This document shows positions 1-11,707 of a stretch of 64,000 bases of DNA, in pieces. Within the stretch, counting starts at the first letter, position 1. Each line of letters starts with the position of its first letter. The translations under genes were made by a program, and so were the position numbers. This DNA is from Panax quinquefolius (taxonomy: Eukaryota; Streptophyta; Magnoliopsida; Apiales; Araliaceae). The stretch spans positions 21,552,540 through 21,616,539 of the forward strand of contig CM035169.1 in assembly GCA_020205615.1 (NCBI GenBank). Reading direction: 5' to 3'. Below the pieces are notes generated by a model, which searched no databases, had not been told where the DNA came from, and saw only the letters and a list, made by a program, of their open reading frames with translations.

Positions 1-1124
1 TGCTTAGCTTTGCCCATAGCCTTCGGCCGAGAATCTTCATGTGAACATTTGGACGCTGTGCTGGCGTGAACACTTATTGTAGGTCTCAAACGATCTTTAC
101 ATGAGACACTCGTGGTCTTGCCGATTCGCGACGACCATCTACGCCTTGAGTGTAGGTGTTCTACTCTTCACCATGAATATCGACGTAGAACAAACACGAT
201 GCGTGATTGAAAAATACTCGAGGACACTAGAACTCGACCCTCCTTCTTGGCGCCAAATGTTAGCGCCAAGATCTTTTGCGCGTCCCGATCACGTAAAGAC
301 GCATCGATCACCTGCAGATTCAACAAATCAACAAAAAAGCTTGGCTTGGCCGTCGAGGGGATAACCGGCGTGAGAAATCGATGTCGGCGATCACAAGGTT
401 AACAATGGAGGAAAATAATGTCTAGTGCTTGAGAGAGAAAAATAATCTGATTCTCCGTTGTAAAATGTTTTGTTTTTTTACCTATCTTTCTTGTGTGATC
501 CTTGCTCCATACGTATCCGGACGGTTCTGCCACCCACTATCTCTCGGCATCTCCCCCCCACTCCGGTCATTTCGGTGAAAGCAAGTAGCTCACCTCCCTA
601 CCTGCTACTACTATTTGCTACCGCCGGTCGCCTGAGTCCCATCCTCATTAATGCCATGCAGGAAGGTGGCAGACATAACAGTCAACTATTATTTGGTGTA
701 ATGATTACGAATTCAAAGATGGGTTAAGTAATAATTTGTATAATGGGCGATTTAATGACTAAGCCCAAATAATAGAAATGACGAAATGTGGCCGGATCCA
801 ACCGAAAAGGACCCGATAGAATAATAATCAAGATGTGGCCTAAATCATTCGGACCAATAGGATAAAAATAACATAATCCAATGGAGGAGCCCATTAAATC
901 TGACCCAATAATGAAAAGGATCATGGCCCAACACTTCTTATGAATTTGTTTACTTATATTGTGTAATCAAAGGGTAATACTTATAAATAAAACAAGAACT
1001 TTGATCAACATTTTTGGCACACAAAAAAAAGTCCCTAAATTTGTAATCTATATGTATGATTGAATATCAACATGTCAAGTGTAATTGGTGATCAATTTTT
1101 TGACCAAGACAATTCATACAACAA
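1..1124. other. Intergenic, no gene recognised
   Basis: The first 400 bases are richer in G+C than the rest and contain an imperfect inverted repeat at about 248-270 built on GGCGCC and GCGCC, which resembles boundary sequence of retroelements. No protein family is recognisable in the 87- and 85-residue open frames here. From about 730 on the sequence is AT-rich non-coding. Most likely old transposon debris. Confidence 0.4.
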
Positions 1125-1268
1125 TGCTACTATCATATAAAAAAAAAATTACATAATTTTTACATACACACACATGCATATTGTGGCCCCCGCCTGACAT
1201 GTGGGACCCACAAATTTGAATGTGTGTATGTGAACATTATGTGAGTTTTTTTTATGTGATAGTAACAT
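1125..1268. repeat. Small hairpin repeat (MITE-like)
   Basis: The left arm (1125-1174) and right arm (1221-1268) are near reverse complements, both including a CATACACACA-type core and a run of A or T. The central loop holds a GC-richer piece. The size and form fit a miniature inverted-repeat element. Its superfamily is not clear because no target-site duplication could be assigned. Confidence 0.5.
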
Positions 1269-1870
1269 TATTTAAATTCATACGCTCACTATGTTTTACG
1301 AAAAAGAGTTTTATTTTTACTTTTAATATCAATTTCAAATTTTTACAATCTAAAATTGACATTGATTCAAATCAAATTTTAGTTAATACATGCATAACTA
1401 TTATAAAGTATTTAAAATGGTCGGAATGAAACTATTTTTATGAAATAATATTATTGTTTCACAATATAAAAATTAATTTATATGCTATTGTGTAACAAGA
1501 AGATAGTTAAGACAATTTAACATAATTATATAATACATTAAAAAAAATGTGTGACATATCATAGCTAACGAAGTTATATTTGACAATAAAATATAAAACA
1601 ATAAAGTGTCTAAAATGGTATTAAGAAAAATAATGAAAAGACAAAAAAAAATTTATTAATAAATGAATGTATTTATAGCTAAGTTTGATATTATATGCCA
1701 CAACTTTTCCTTATACGCCTTCACCAATTAAAAATAAAACAGAATAAAATCACAAAATTAACTGTCAAATGATCAAAAGGAGGATGCAACAATTTATGTC
1801 ATAGCTCCTATGATCATTATTAAATCTAAATTTAATTCTCAATAATTTTATATGAGTTTATAGTTTTTCT

Positions 1871-1876
1871 TATTAT

Positions 1877-1924
<48 letters not shown>

Positions 1925-1930
1925 ATAATA
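1871..1930. repeat. Perfect 60-bp palindrome with (TA)n core
   Basis: TATTATGGGA at 1871-1880 and its exact reverse complement at 1921-1930 enclose an uninterrupted TA run. The whole 60 bp can fold as a cruciform. Confidence 0.85.
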
Positions 1931-2049
1931 AATTAATATTCATATCAGCCGTGTTGCGCAAGGGTTGTTGCACGGGGTTGGTGATAGATCATAGATTAGG
2001 TATACAATTAAAGGACTGTTTGGGAATGACTTATAAATATAAAAAATTA

Positions 2050-2465
2050 GTATCATTTTAATTTATAAGTTAAAATAAATTATAAAGATATTTGACTCAA
2101 AATGACTTATAAATATAAAAATTATTAAAATAACATTAACAAACAAAAGAACAAAATAGAACAGAGACAAAATAAATATTATATTTGGTCAAATTAATTT
2201 ATTTTAAAATAACTTATAAGTTATTTTAAAATAAATTTCAAATATTTATTTATTTTTTTACTCAAAACCCAACTTAAAAATAAAATAAAAAATATTCCCG
2301 AATAAACAACTGAATAATAACAAATAACTTATAAGTTAATTTTTTGAATTTATAAGTCATCTCCAACAATTAGTTGGGTCGCTGTTCTCTTATTCGCCAA
2401 CTGGCTTCAAAGAGAAGTAAGGACGGCAACTTATTCTTGTTATCCATTGCTTATTAATTAGAGTA
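2050..2465. repeat. Direct repeat R, copy 1
   Basis: This AT-rich 416-bp stretch is repeated almost unchanged at 4235-4651 in the same orientation. It ends exactly where the Pack-MULE begins. The second copy is contiguous with the chorismate mutase promoter region, so copy 2 is probably the original and copy 1 the duplicate (inference). Confidence 0.85.
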
Positions 2466-3156
2466 GGCTTAAATATGAATTAGTAACCTAAATTATAGAG
2501 CATATTTTACTTCGGTGATCTACTTTTTAATTTTGTCAATTAAATAATTAAATTATCAATTTTTTGATTATATCAATTAATGCATCACGTAAATTATGAC
2601 GTATTTAATAATGAAACTTTAAGAATGTGATGTGGCAAAAAAATAATTTTTTAATCATAAAATAAATAAGTCTGATTTAATAAGGGGTAAAATGGTCAAA
2701 ACACAATATAAACTTAAATTAAAATAAACCACAAAATCTGCTCCTCCTCCACAGCCGCTCGCCTTCCTCCACCACTCCACCACCACCACCACCACTCTCC
2801 GCCACTCTCCGCCGCCACCACCATCACCACTCTCAGATCTGGAGGCTACCTCATCGATCTCCCTGTGATTTCATCGATCTCGACCCTTGGGCATATGGCG
2901 AAAGGAGATCTAGAAAGAAATAGGCAAATAGAGCAACCATCGCATCTAGATTCATCGGGTAGTAAAAGCCACCACCAAGCATAAGCACCAGGAGCAGGAA
3001 TTTCAAAAAGTTGTACCATGTTTCAGTGTTATGTATTGAAAAATTGTTACTGCGTTAGTGTTGTATTAGAAGATTAAAATCCCTAATTGATATATTAAGT
3101 TAATGGAAGAGTTGGAAGTTTAGATTTCAGATCTAGAGAAAGGGGGAGGGGATTAG

Positions 3157-3234
3157 CTAACCGTCGTAGCGTTCAGCTTGCTCGGCGAGCTTGGCGATGT
3201 AGACGAAGGTGTCGCGTTGAGTGGAGGAAGCCAT
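3157..3234 (-). pseudogene. 14-3-3 protein, captured first-exon fragment
   Basis: Read on the - strand from an ATG at 3234, this encodes 25 residues matching the N-terminus of plant 14-3-3 proteins, including the segment AKLAEQAERYD, before a stop. The frame breaks exactly where a donor site (GGTTAGC) would end exon 1 of a 14-3-3 gene, so the following bases look like retained intron. The DNA upstream of the ATG, with CT-rich runs, resembles the gene's own leader. It therefore appears to be captured genomic DNA rather than a cDNA copy. It cannot make a working 14-3-3 protein, which needs nine helices and about 250 residues. Confidence 0.85.
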
Positions 3235-3428
3235 GGCTGCTGATCTGCTGATTCTGTCTGAATCTGAGGCTAAGCTTCACTAACTACTTTCTCTCTCTAC
3301 TCTTCAGCTGACTGGAAAAGTAGAAACTAGAAAGAGTAATGAGAGAAATGGGAAAGAAAGACCCAAAATCGTTGTCATGTATTATGTATCATGTATGTAT
3401 GTACGCACGCACGTCATACTACCTCCGT

Positions 3429-3695
3429 TCCTCCGACAACACAATCACCAGAAAACACCAACTGTCATCAAAACCCACCTCAGCATCAACCAACACGACT
3501 AAGGCCGCCGCTGCTAAACCTAAAAAAACACCGCTGCACCAAACCCCTAAGAAGCTCCTCAGCTTCGCCGACGATGAAGAAATAGAGACACCAATCTCTC
3601 GTCCAGCCTCCAAACCACCGGCCTTTTCATCTAAATTCTACAAACAATCGTCATCTTCTTCTCACAAGCTCACCGCCGCTTGGTACTCCTACTAG
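3429..3695 (+). pseudogene. ILP1/GCFC-like N-terminal fragment, captured
   Basis: The + frame reads a low-complexity Ser/Thr/Lys/Pro stretch and then KKLLSFADDEE followed by further Ser/Pro-rich sequence, ending in a stop at 3693-3695. KLLSFADDEE preceded by a Thr/Lys-rich stretch is typical of the N-terminus of plant ILP1-type proteins (GCFC domain, PAXBP1-like). No downstream GCFC domain is present. The usual RNFRRR start is not visible, so only an internal slice was taken. The identification is from memory of the family and is less certain than the 14-3-3 call. Confidence 0.55.
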
Positions 3696-4234
3696 ATCTT
3701 CGCCGGAAAGCATCCTCAGATCTCGCCGGAAAATATGTCTGATCTGTTGTTTATGATTAGTATTAATGTATAATATAAAATTATTTGACAAATTTGCCCT
3801 TTAAATGTGTTAAGAAAAAATAAAAGAATAATGCTAGAGACACAAACTATTTTATAAATATTTTCTAAATCTTGATGTGATATACCCGTATCGGCGTATT
3901 ATCAATGAGATTCGGAGGCTACATTAAAACAATTTATAAATTAATATCTTTGAGGTGGAGTATATCGCATATTGATTTATAAAATGTTTGTAAAATAGTT
4001 TGTGTCTGTAGCATTACTCAAAATAAAATATTATTTTTAGTTACACCTCAGCTGATTAATGGTCCACCGAAATAGCCACGTCAGCGATTTCTGACGTGGC
4101 AGACTCAATTTGGTATAATTGGAAAAAATTGATAGTTTAATCACCTAATTGACAAAATTGAAAGGTGGATCACCGAAGTGGAATATGCCCTATAGTTTAG
4201 GGTACTAATTCATATTTAAGCCCTATAGTTTAGG

Positions 4235-4651
4235 GTATCATTTTGATTTATAAGTTAAAATAAATTATAAAGATATTTGACTCAAAATGACTTATAAATA
4301 TAAAAATTATTAAAAATAACATTAATAAACAAAAAGAACAAAATAGAACCGAGATAAAATAAATATTATATTTGATCAAATTAATTTATTTTAAAATGAT
4401 TTATAAATCATTTTAAAATAAATTTCAAATATTTATTTATTTTTTTACTCAAAACCAACTTAAAAATAAAATAAAAAATATTCCCGAATAAACAACCGAA
4501 TAATAACAAATATCTTATAAGTTAATTTTATGAATTTATAAGTCATCTCCAACAATTAGTTGGGTCGCTGTTCTCTTATTCGTCAACTGGCTTCAAAGAG
4601 AAGTAAGGACGGCAATTTATTCTTGTTATCCATTACTTATTAATTAGAGTA
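4235..4651. repeat. Direct repeat R, copy 2
   Basis: This copy nearly matches 2050-2465. Its left junction with the Pack-MULE contains a second copy of a 17-bp piece of the element's own terminal repeat (CCCTATAGTTTAGGGTA at 4188-4204 and 4221-4237). The last three bases of that piece overlap the start of the repeat. Confidence 0.85.
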
Positions 4652-4879
4652 TTATATTAGATTAGATTTTAATTTATTGTTCCATTCCAATCCCACCAAT
4701 ATTGCACAGTTGCACTACTACCACTTTTCAAATACGGGAATATTTGATTCTTCCCGAATTCAACCTTACTCTATCATTCTCTCTCCTAAATTCGTCCATT
4801 GGTTTGCTATTTTCTTCTCCTGCCTTGACTTCATACCCCTTCTCTTTAGCTGGTTCTGTGCTCTGCATTTTCCTTGATA
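4652..4879 (+). promoter_or_regulatory. Probable promoter and leader of the chorismate mutase gene
   Basis: This stretch lies between repeat R and the start codon. It becomes pyrimidine-rich toward the ATG (4760-4870), as plant leaders often are. I see no TATA box clear enough to fix the transcription start. Confidence 0.35.
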
Positions 4880-7800
4880 ATGGAGTCGAAGCTCTTGAGA
4901 GTTGCCTCTCCCCCCATTTTTGCCTCTAACTCTTCCAGTTTTTCGAAACCCACTTCCCTTTTCGCCCACCAGAGCACCCAAAATTGCGGCTTTCGATTCC
5001 TTAAATCCAGAATTTCAAAGCATCCCATTAAATCTGTTCAAGCCTCCGCCAATTCCATTGGGTAATTAATTATCTTCTTTACTTTGTATTTGCTCTCGTG
5101 AATTTTTGAGGGTTATGATTTTTTGTTGTTGTTTATATGGGTTCCATTCTTTTAATTGTCACTTGTTTCCTTTTGAATTTGTGTACAACTTATTATATGT
5201 TTTTTAGAAAGACTTAGCTGAGTTTAGAATGTTTTATCTATTTAATATGTCACAATTTAATGTTTGTTGTCATTAATGTTGATGTTTTCTGCTTGTTCAA
5301 GATTGCCTTTAAATATCATTCGAAATCTGTCAACTAAATTTCAATATTGGTTATTTATATGATTAGTGAATTTTAGCGTTGATCATTTTCTCTGTTGAAT
5401 CCATACATGTGAATGAACTTTGTTCTAAACTTCTAGTGCAGTGTAGATGATTCATTTAGTTCATTTTTGATTTTCTAATTTGAAGTGAAACTTGTTTACT
5501 CACTAATGCAATTTTCATTTTGCTAATTAAGCTCTTTTAAAGTGATAATGTATGGCATATTAACCCTGATGACTTTAATTCTGGTCATGCGAAATTTGTT
5601 TTGAGTTTCTAGTCTGATTGAATCAAGTGATATAGATTCCACTACCCGCAATATCACTGGTTCCAATCCAAAATATTACCTATCAAAAATAAAAGAATGC
5701 TTGTGATACTCCTTTTGATATGCATGAGCCTTAAACCCATGAAACATACATGAACATGATTGCACCTTCTCAGAGCTGCATTCATAGTGTATGCTCACAT
5801 GAGTTTGTATTGCGTCTGAGGAATAAATGGATTATGCATGAGTGCAGGTATGCTCATCTGTACAACCAAATATAAATCAACATAGTATTAGGGTTATCTT
5901 GACCACACGTTGATATGCTTCTGCAGTTCTGCTATACCAGCATTGATACCTGCAGGAAAGCACTTTAAGTGTAGCTATGCTTGGACTCTTACACTTAGAT
6001 TGCATGAATTGAAATCGTATACCCTTAATTTTTAAAAAAGTCCCAATATACACTCAACTTTTTTTGTGACAAGAACATATGGTGATTTTATCACGTATGC
6101 AAACAGTATGTATAAAAGACAGCATTTACTCATTGCCCCTCTCTCCCCCCTCCCCCAAAGAAAAAATAATAACTTAGAGAAAGGAAAGTCTTAATTTTTT
6201 GCTCTCGATCTTGTATCCCGAGTTTATGTGATGAGAAACTTCAGAGTAATTGAGTAATTGGTATGACCTATGATTTACCCCCGAGCTCAAATTTCCAGAT
6301 ATGCTGTCCAATTAGTTGGATGGGTTTTGACATATAATGTCTTCATAATTGGCTTTGAATTTTGTCATGAACTGTGTGTTCTGAAGCTATTTTCCTTTCC
6401 TTGTAGACTGGAAGCAAAAACTAGGGTAGATGAGAGTGAGACCTATACTCTAGATGGTATTAGGAGTTCATTGATTCGGCAAGAGGATAGCATAATATTT
6501 AGCCTTGTGGAGAGAGCTCAGTATTGTTACAATTCAGACACGTATGACCCAAATGCTTTCTTGAAGGATGGATTCCAAGGTTCTTTGGTTGAGTTTATGG
6601 TCAGAGAAACTGAGAAGCTTCATGCTCGGGTATGTTAATTGTTCAAGCCATAAATTCTAGTTTGTACAAAAAGAAAACTGATGTCACAAAAATTTGTCTG
6701 GTTGAAATTTGACATAGGCTGGAAGGTATAAGAGCCCTGATGAGCATCCATTCTTCCCAGATGACTTACCGGACCCGATGCTGCCACCTTTGCAGTACCC
6801 ACAGGTAAGAGATTATATGTGCGAAAATATGACATTCGTTTAGAGTTGCATTTTTTATTTATTATTATTATTCTTAATAGATCAAACACCTTAAAAAAAT
6901 TCAATTGGCTGCATGGATCTTATTTGTTGGTTTCTTTCACCTCCACAGAAGCTGTAGTTTATTGATCGAAGCATATTGAGATGCTCGTCCATTAAATTTC
7001 AAAAAATGAGAATGTGGTGATCTTTATGGATCCTCTTGCATGACTGTCCTAATGGATGACTAACATAAGAAGTCCATCGACATTAAAACTAATAACTCAA
7101 TTTGATTAACTACAAGTCTTTGCTGACAAGTGATCTACAAACTACCGCCTTGCTGTTAATATGAGACTACCTCCACTCCCCTTTCACAAGACATAACTTT
7201 TGGGTGATTTTCCGACACAAATGTTAAGACATGTCAAAACAAATTTGTACATTATACCCTTTGTTGAATATATTTGCAATACTTACATTTTTGATAGGTG
7301 TATTTGAAAAATATGATATTCATGATGTTGTAAGTATGAAGTATAATTGACACATAAATGATTTGTCTTATGAAGTGGGATGGAGAGAGTAGAAGTGTGT
7401 GCATGAAGACATATGTTCTTTTTTTCATAATAATTTTCTCGAATGATATTCTTCCAAGTACAAATAGTCTAATCTGTTTCTGATATGCATTTAGGTTCTG
7501 CATCCCATTACTGATTCAATCAATATCAACAGTAGAATATGGGATATGTACTTTAGAAATCTTGTTCCAAGATTAGTCAGGGAAGGTGATGATGGAAACT
7601 ATGGATCAACTGCAGTTTGCGACACAATTTGCTTGCAGGTACATGTTTGACTAAATGTCTTTCCATGCTAGACTATTTTTCATTTGAACGAGGGATTGAA
7701 TTATTACGATGATATATCTTACTGTATACGTAACCTGAACTTTTTTATAGTTTCCTTTCTCGCCTTATTCTCTATATTCAGTGTTCCTTAGATGAGATGG

Positions 7801-9973
7801 ATATAGGTAAATCGACAAGTGCTTGTCTTCATTTTTTCTCTCAATGTAGTGTTATACATATGCTTCTCATGACTAGTTACTATTCATTTTATGAAACAAG
7901 AAATAAGATTGTTAAAGTGAAAGAAGATTCAAGAGATTTTGACGAATTAGCTCTACAAAGAGTTGTTTTTCCCCTCTTTTGACCCAACTCCAAGTTCTTC
8001 ATGTCCATTGAAGTTACAACTTTGAACTGTTTATTAGTAAGGTTGAAAACGTGATTCAAAGCAACAGTTACTTGCTACATGTTTGTCAGAAAAGCAATCA
8101 AGTAAATTCTGCTGAATCCCTAGTATGATTCTTTGTGTTTCTCTTTTCGTGCATGATTATCATGTAGTTGGTGTTTGATCTCTATACTAGCCCTTGGTGC
8201 GTGGAATTATTTTAGTGCATTTAACCAAAGCTTATGACTAATGATTTTTCAAATTAGCAGCATCAAGGGTGGACTTAATATTTTTCTCCTTTGTGTATTT
8301 ATGCATGTCTTTTATTGTTCCTTTTTTGTTATTTACATCCTTTTGATATTTACATCCTCATTCCTCTATGCTTTTCAGCCATATCTCAGCAAGGGTTGGA
8401 TTTGATATTTATTCTCATGAGTATTTTTGTCTTTCTTATGTTATTCCTTTTTCTTTTTTGTTAGTGATGCTTCTTTTTCTTTTTCCCATATTATTGTTTA
8501 CATTATGTTCTAGTTAATATACTTTTGCAGTGTTTCCAAGTGTTGGTCACTTCTAGTTGCCATGAATTTGCACCCATCTGCATATTTGACATGGAATGCA
8601 TTATCAATTTTTTGATAATGATACCATCGAGTTTCCTGAATAATATTTGTTCTTCCGGTATGTTTTTCTGTTTTCATTAGTTCTCTTTTTGGATCCTGTA
8701 AAGCATCAATAATCAAGCACAACTAAAAGAAATGTAAAGAAAGGGAGAATTTTGTGAGTATCCACGACATTGGGTTTTGCATTATGTAAAGTTGTACTTG
8801 TTTATGAAGATCTTATCTTTCTTTAGTTTGTACTTAGATTAATATTTTAAAAGCAAGAAGTACACAAGGGGAGGCTTCCTCCGACCACCAGCACACTCAC
8901 ACAGATGTAGGCAGGAAGGAATTATGAAACATGAAAAGGAAAAAGAAAAATGAGAACCTACATGTGTAAAGAATTATGAGATTTAATATGTGGAAGCATT
9001 GGAAAATCAGTTCTCAAGTGCTCAGAACCATTTAGGAAGGATTCTCTTAGGGTAGAGGAACATACAGCAAGGTGGGTTTTTAAGTAAGGAACAAGTGTTT
9101 ATGTTTTAGATTTGCAAGCAACTTTCCAGGATGTGCCCAGATATTCTGTAACTTGTTAAATCATAAATGTACATTTACCTTATTAATTGGTAGTGACTAC
9201 TGGCCAATTTTCATCGCGTGAAGCTCCTGACATTATGTCAATGACCTATTTCCCCCCCCCCCCCCCCCCCACCACTGTACTAACACCTTCGTAAACTCAT
9301 TTTCTTCAAATTTACTTAAATATTTATATGTGTGTATGTGTGTGTATAGGGAGATGATTCATAAACAAAGTTGGATGGATGGTGGATCCAACCGTCCACA
9401 CGCTCGTTCTCTCCCCCTCTTGTGAATACACACTCGTGCACAAAAATCTTTTGTATGACCTAAAAGTTTGGATGATTCTAACATGAGAAGTTTCCTTTAT
9501 ATGAATTGCTGGACTCTTTTTATACAGGCCCTCTCAAAGAGAATTCATTATGGTAAATTTGTAGCAGAAGCAAAATTTCAAGCCTCGCCAGATGCCTACG
9601 AAGCTGCCATAAGAGGACAAGTATGTTTCCTTTCAAGTTGTAATTCCCTCCAACTTTTCTTAGGAAACTCTTCTTAATGGTCTTCTTAGGCATTTTTAGG
9701 CTGTGCTCAAGAGAGGCTTTAGCATTCAAATTTAAATTGGTTCTGCAGGACAAGGACCAACTAATGAATTTACTGACTTACCCGGCAGTGGAAGAAGCAA
9801 TCAAAAGGAGAGTAGAGATGAAAACCAGAACATACGCGCAAGAGGTGACGGAAGATAAAGCTGAACCGGTGTACAAAATAAAACCAAACTTGGTTGCTGA
9901 TCTCTATGGAATCTGGATCATGCCATTGACAAAAGAAGTTCAAGTTGAATATCTATTGAGACGTCTAGACTGA
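4880..9973 (+). CDS. Chorismate mutase, plastid form (six exons)
   Basis: The exons are 4880-5061, 6407-6629, 6718-6804, 7495-7638, 9528-9620 and 9749-9973. All introns are GT-AG, and the 954 bases give 317 residues. The enzyme converts chorismate to prephenate in plastids, the committed step toward phenylalanine and tyrosine. The first ~60 residues are Ser-rich, basic and free of acidic residues, as in a transit peptide. The mature part opens with [20 protein letters not shown] and closes with [20 protein letters not shown], the conserved all-helical AroQ-type plant and fungal chorismate mutase core. The length is close to the plastid isoform, and a cytosolic form would lack the leader. Plastid CM1 is typically regulated by aromatic amino acids; the isoform number is inferred from the leader only. 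An in-frame TTG precedes the ATG at 4874, but the ATG at 4880 is the natural start. Confidence 0.93.
9252..9270. repeat. Poly-C run in chorismate mutase intron 4
   Basis: Nineteen C in a row lie about 260 bp before exon 5. The length is likely variable and prone to sequencing error. Confidence 0.9.
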
Positions 9974-11324
9974 ATAGAGTTGAGATATTCAAATAAAACA
10001 ATGTCCACATCCTCTTATTGATGATGTATGGTACATCATTATCCGTAGCATTCAGTACAGGTATCTGTTGATATTACGTTTATACATGATCTTAGAGGAT
10101 TATAGGTGACTTTATGATGTATCAAAGCGTGGTTTGTAATGTGTAACTTGGTGCATCAGAATCGGTTTGTCTAGTTGGTAGATAAAGACAAGATGCCTGC
10201 TATATTGCAACTTTAATTAATGGAGATTGCTATTGTGATTCATTCTGTGATGTTCTTTGGTCTAAGTTTGTTGGTTGGTTCAGTGTTTGTTCCCTGTTGA
10301 TACTCAAATTGTTGCATACTTGTTTTTAGTTTTGTGTTCTATTTAAGTTGAACTTTTCTTTTTTCTTTTTATATTAGTAATTTTTTAAATTCACACACTC
10401 ATTCCTTAACATGCCAAGGATTGAACTCAACCTCATGGATACCATTACCATGGGTTATGTCATATTACTCGGCCGAAGGCCACTCCGTTATTTAAGTTTA
10501 ATTTTGAATTTAAAGTTTGAGTCTCCATATAGCAAGTGGTTTTATAATACATATAATTACTAGTTAAACTTATTATTTTACTTAAAAATTTAAAAATATA
10601 TTTACAATTATACTTTACAAATAAAAAATTACAATCAAAATTTTAAAAAAAATATTTATTTTAATTTTATTAAATTGTAAGAAAATTAATCGAGTATTTA
10701 TTTGAATATACATCGGTTTTAAATCATAATCAAGTCAAGTATAGTTAACTTGAAAAAGTCGAGTCCAAATTTAGAGCCTTGAAAAAGACAAAAGAAAAAG
10801 TAAATCAAGTGGTGTAATGGGCCTGGAACTGTTTACCCATTCTTGGGGCTTGACTGTCAGGGAGGTTTTTAATATTTTGTTTTTAGGGCTACATTCCCAT
10901 TCATAAAAATGAAAAATATAATAAACAAAATTAGATTTTATTTTTCAGCTGCATTTATTATTACTTATTAAAAAACTACATGATAATTGAACATAAAAAT
11001 TAGACATGAGTGTTTTATAATTTCACATAAAAATACAAATAAATAAAATTATAAAATATTCATATTCAATTTTTATTTGTGGGCTTTTTGGTCCCCTTTT
11101 TCCATTTTATACTATTTGCCTGAACTTATGCTAAAACCTGAAGAGTTGCCCCGAAAAAAAATGTAATCGAATCCAATTAAGAGGGTGCCACCGGTAGATG
11201 AACTGGAAAACAAATTGAACTTTGCTTGAAAATTGAAATAAAAACCAAATCAGGCGCACAAAATAAATACCCCGTTATTCCCACTGTCCCAAAATCAGTG
11301 CCCCGTTTTGTTTTTAACTCAGAG
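9974..11324. other. 3' flank and intergenic, with a dispersed AT-rich repeat
   Basis: After the chorismate mutase stop there is a T-rich 3' region to about 10480. The stretch 10500-10770 resembles 14360-14690 in the same orientation (both contain GAGTCTCCA, then an AT-rich body, then TCGAGTA). It is probably a worn copy of the same hAT-like repeat. A TATA-like AAATAAATA near 11261 precedes the next gene. Confidence 0.5.
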
Positions 11325-11652
11325 ATGGAGAGATTGGGCATTGGCTGGCCGACGACGGTGGTGGTGCTAACTTGCGCCGTAGTAATGATGGTGATGATAC
11401 CGGAAGTATCGTCGACTCGGTTCATCGTTGGAGGTAATATGGGTTGGACTAGCAACGTCAACTACACTATCTGGGCTCAGTCCAAACATTTCTATCTCGA
11501 CGACTGGCTCTGTATGTTTCTCCCCTATTGTCTTCTTTTGCCTAGATCTTCTATTCACTGTGCCCCCTTCTGTACAATTTAAGCTCCATTTTTGCTTCTG
11601 TATCTCTTCAATTTATCGATTTCTCTCTCTGTGTGTTCGTATTCTGTGTCCA

Positions 11653-11707
<55 letters not shown>

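Larger units (their letters stand above)
2466..4222. mobile_element. Pack-MULE-like element with captured gene pieces
   Basis: The element begins and ends with long terminal inverted repeats that start GGCTTAAATATGAATTAG. They continue for about 100 bp, including the segments reading TTCGGTGATC and TTTTGTCAATTA. The same family occurs at 46393-47882. The interior carries no transposase. Instead it holds GC-rich gene-derived DNA: a 14-3-3 first exon on the - strand and an ILP1-like N-terminal fragment on the + strand, plus an unrecognised CCACCACC-rich stretch at 2740-2990. Long inverted repeats with gene fragments and no transposase are the definition of a Pack-MULE. No 9-bp target duplication is present here, which fits a later rearrangement at the right end. 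The family assignment rests partly on the second copy, which has a 9-bp duplication. Confidence 0.8.
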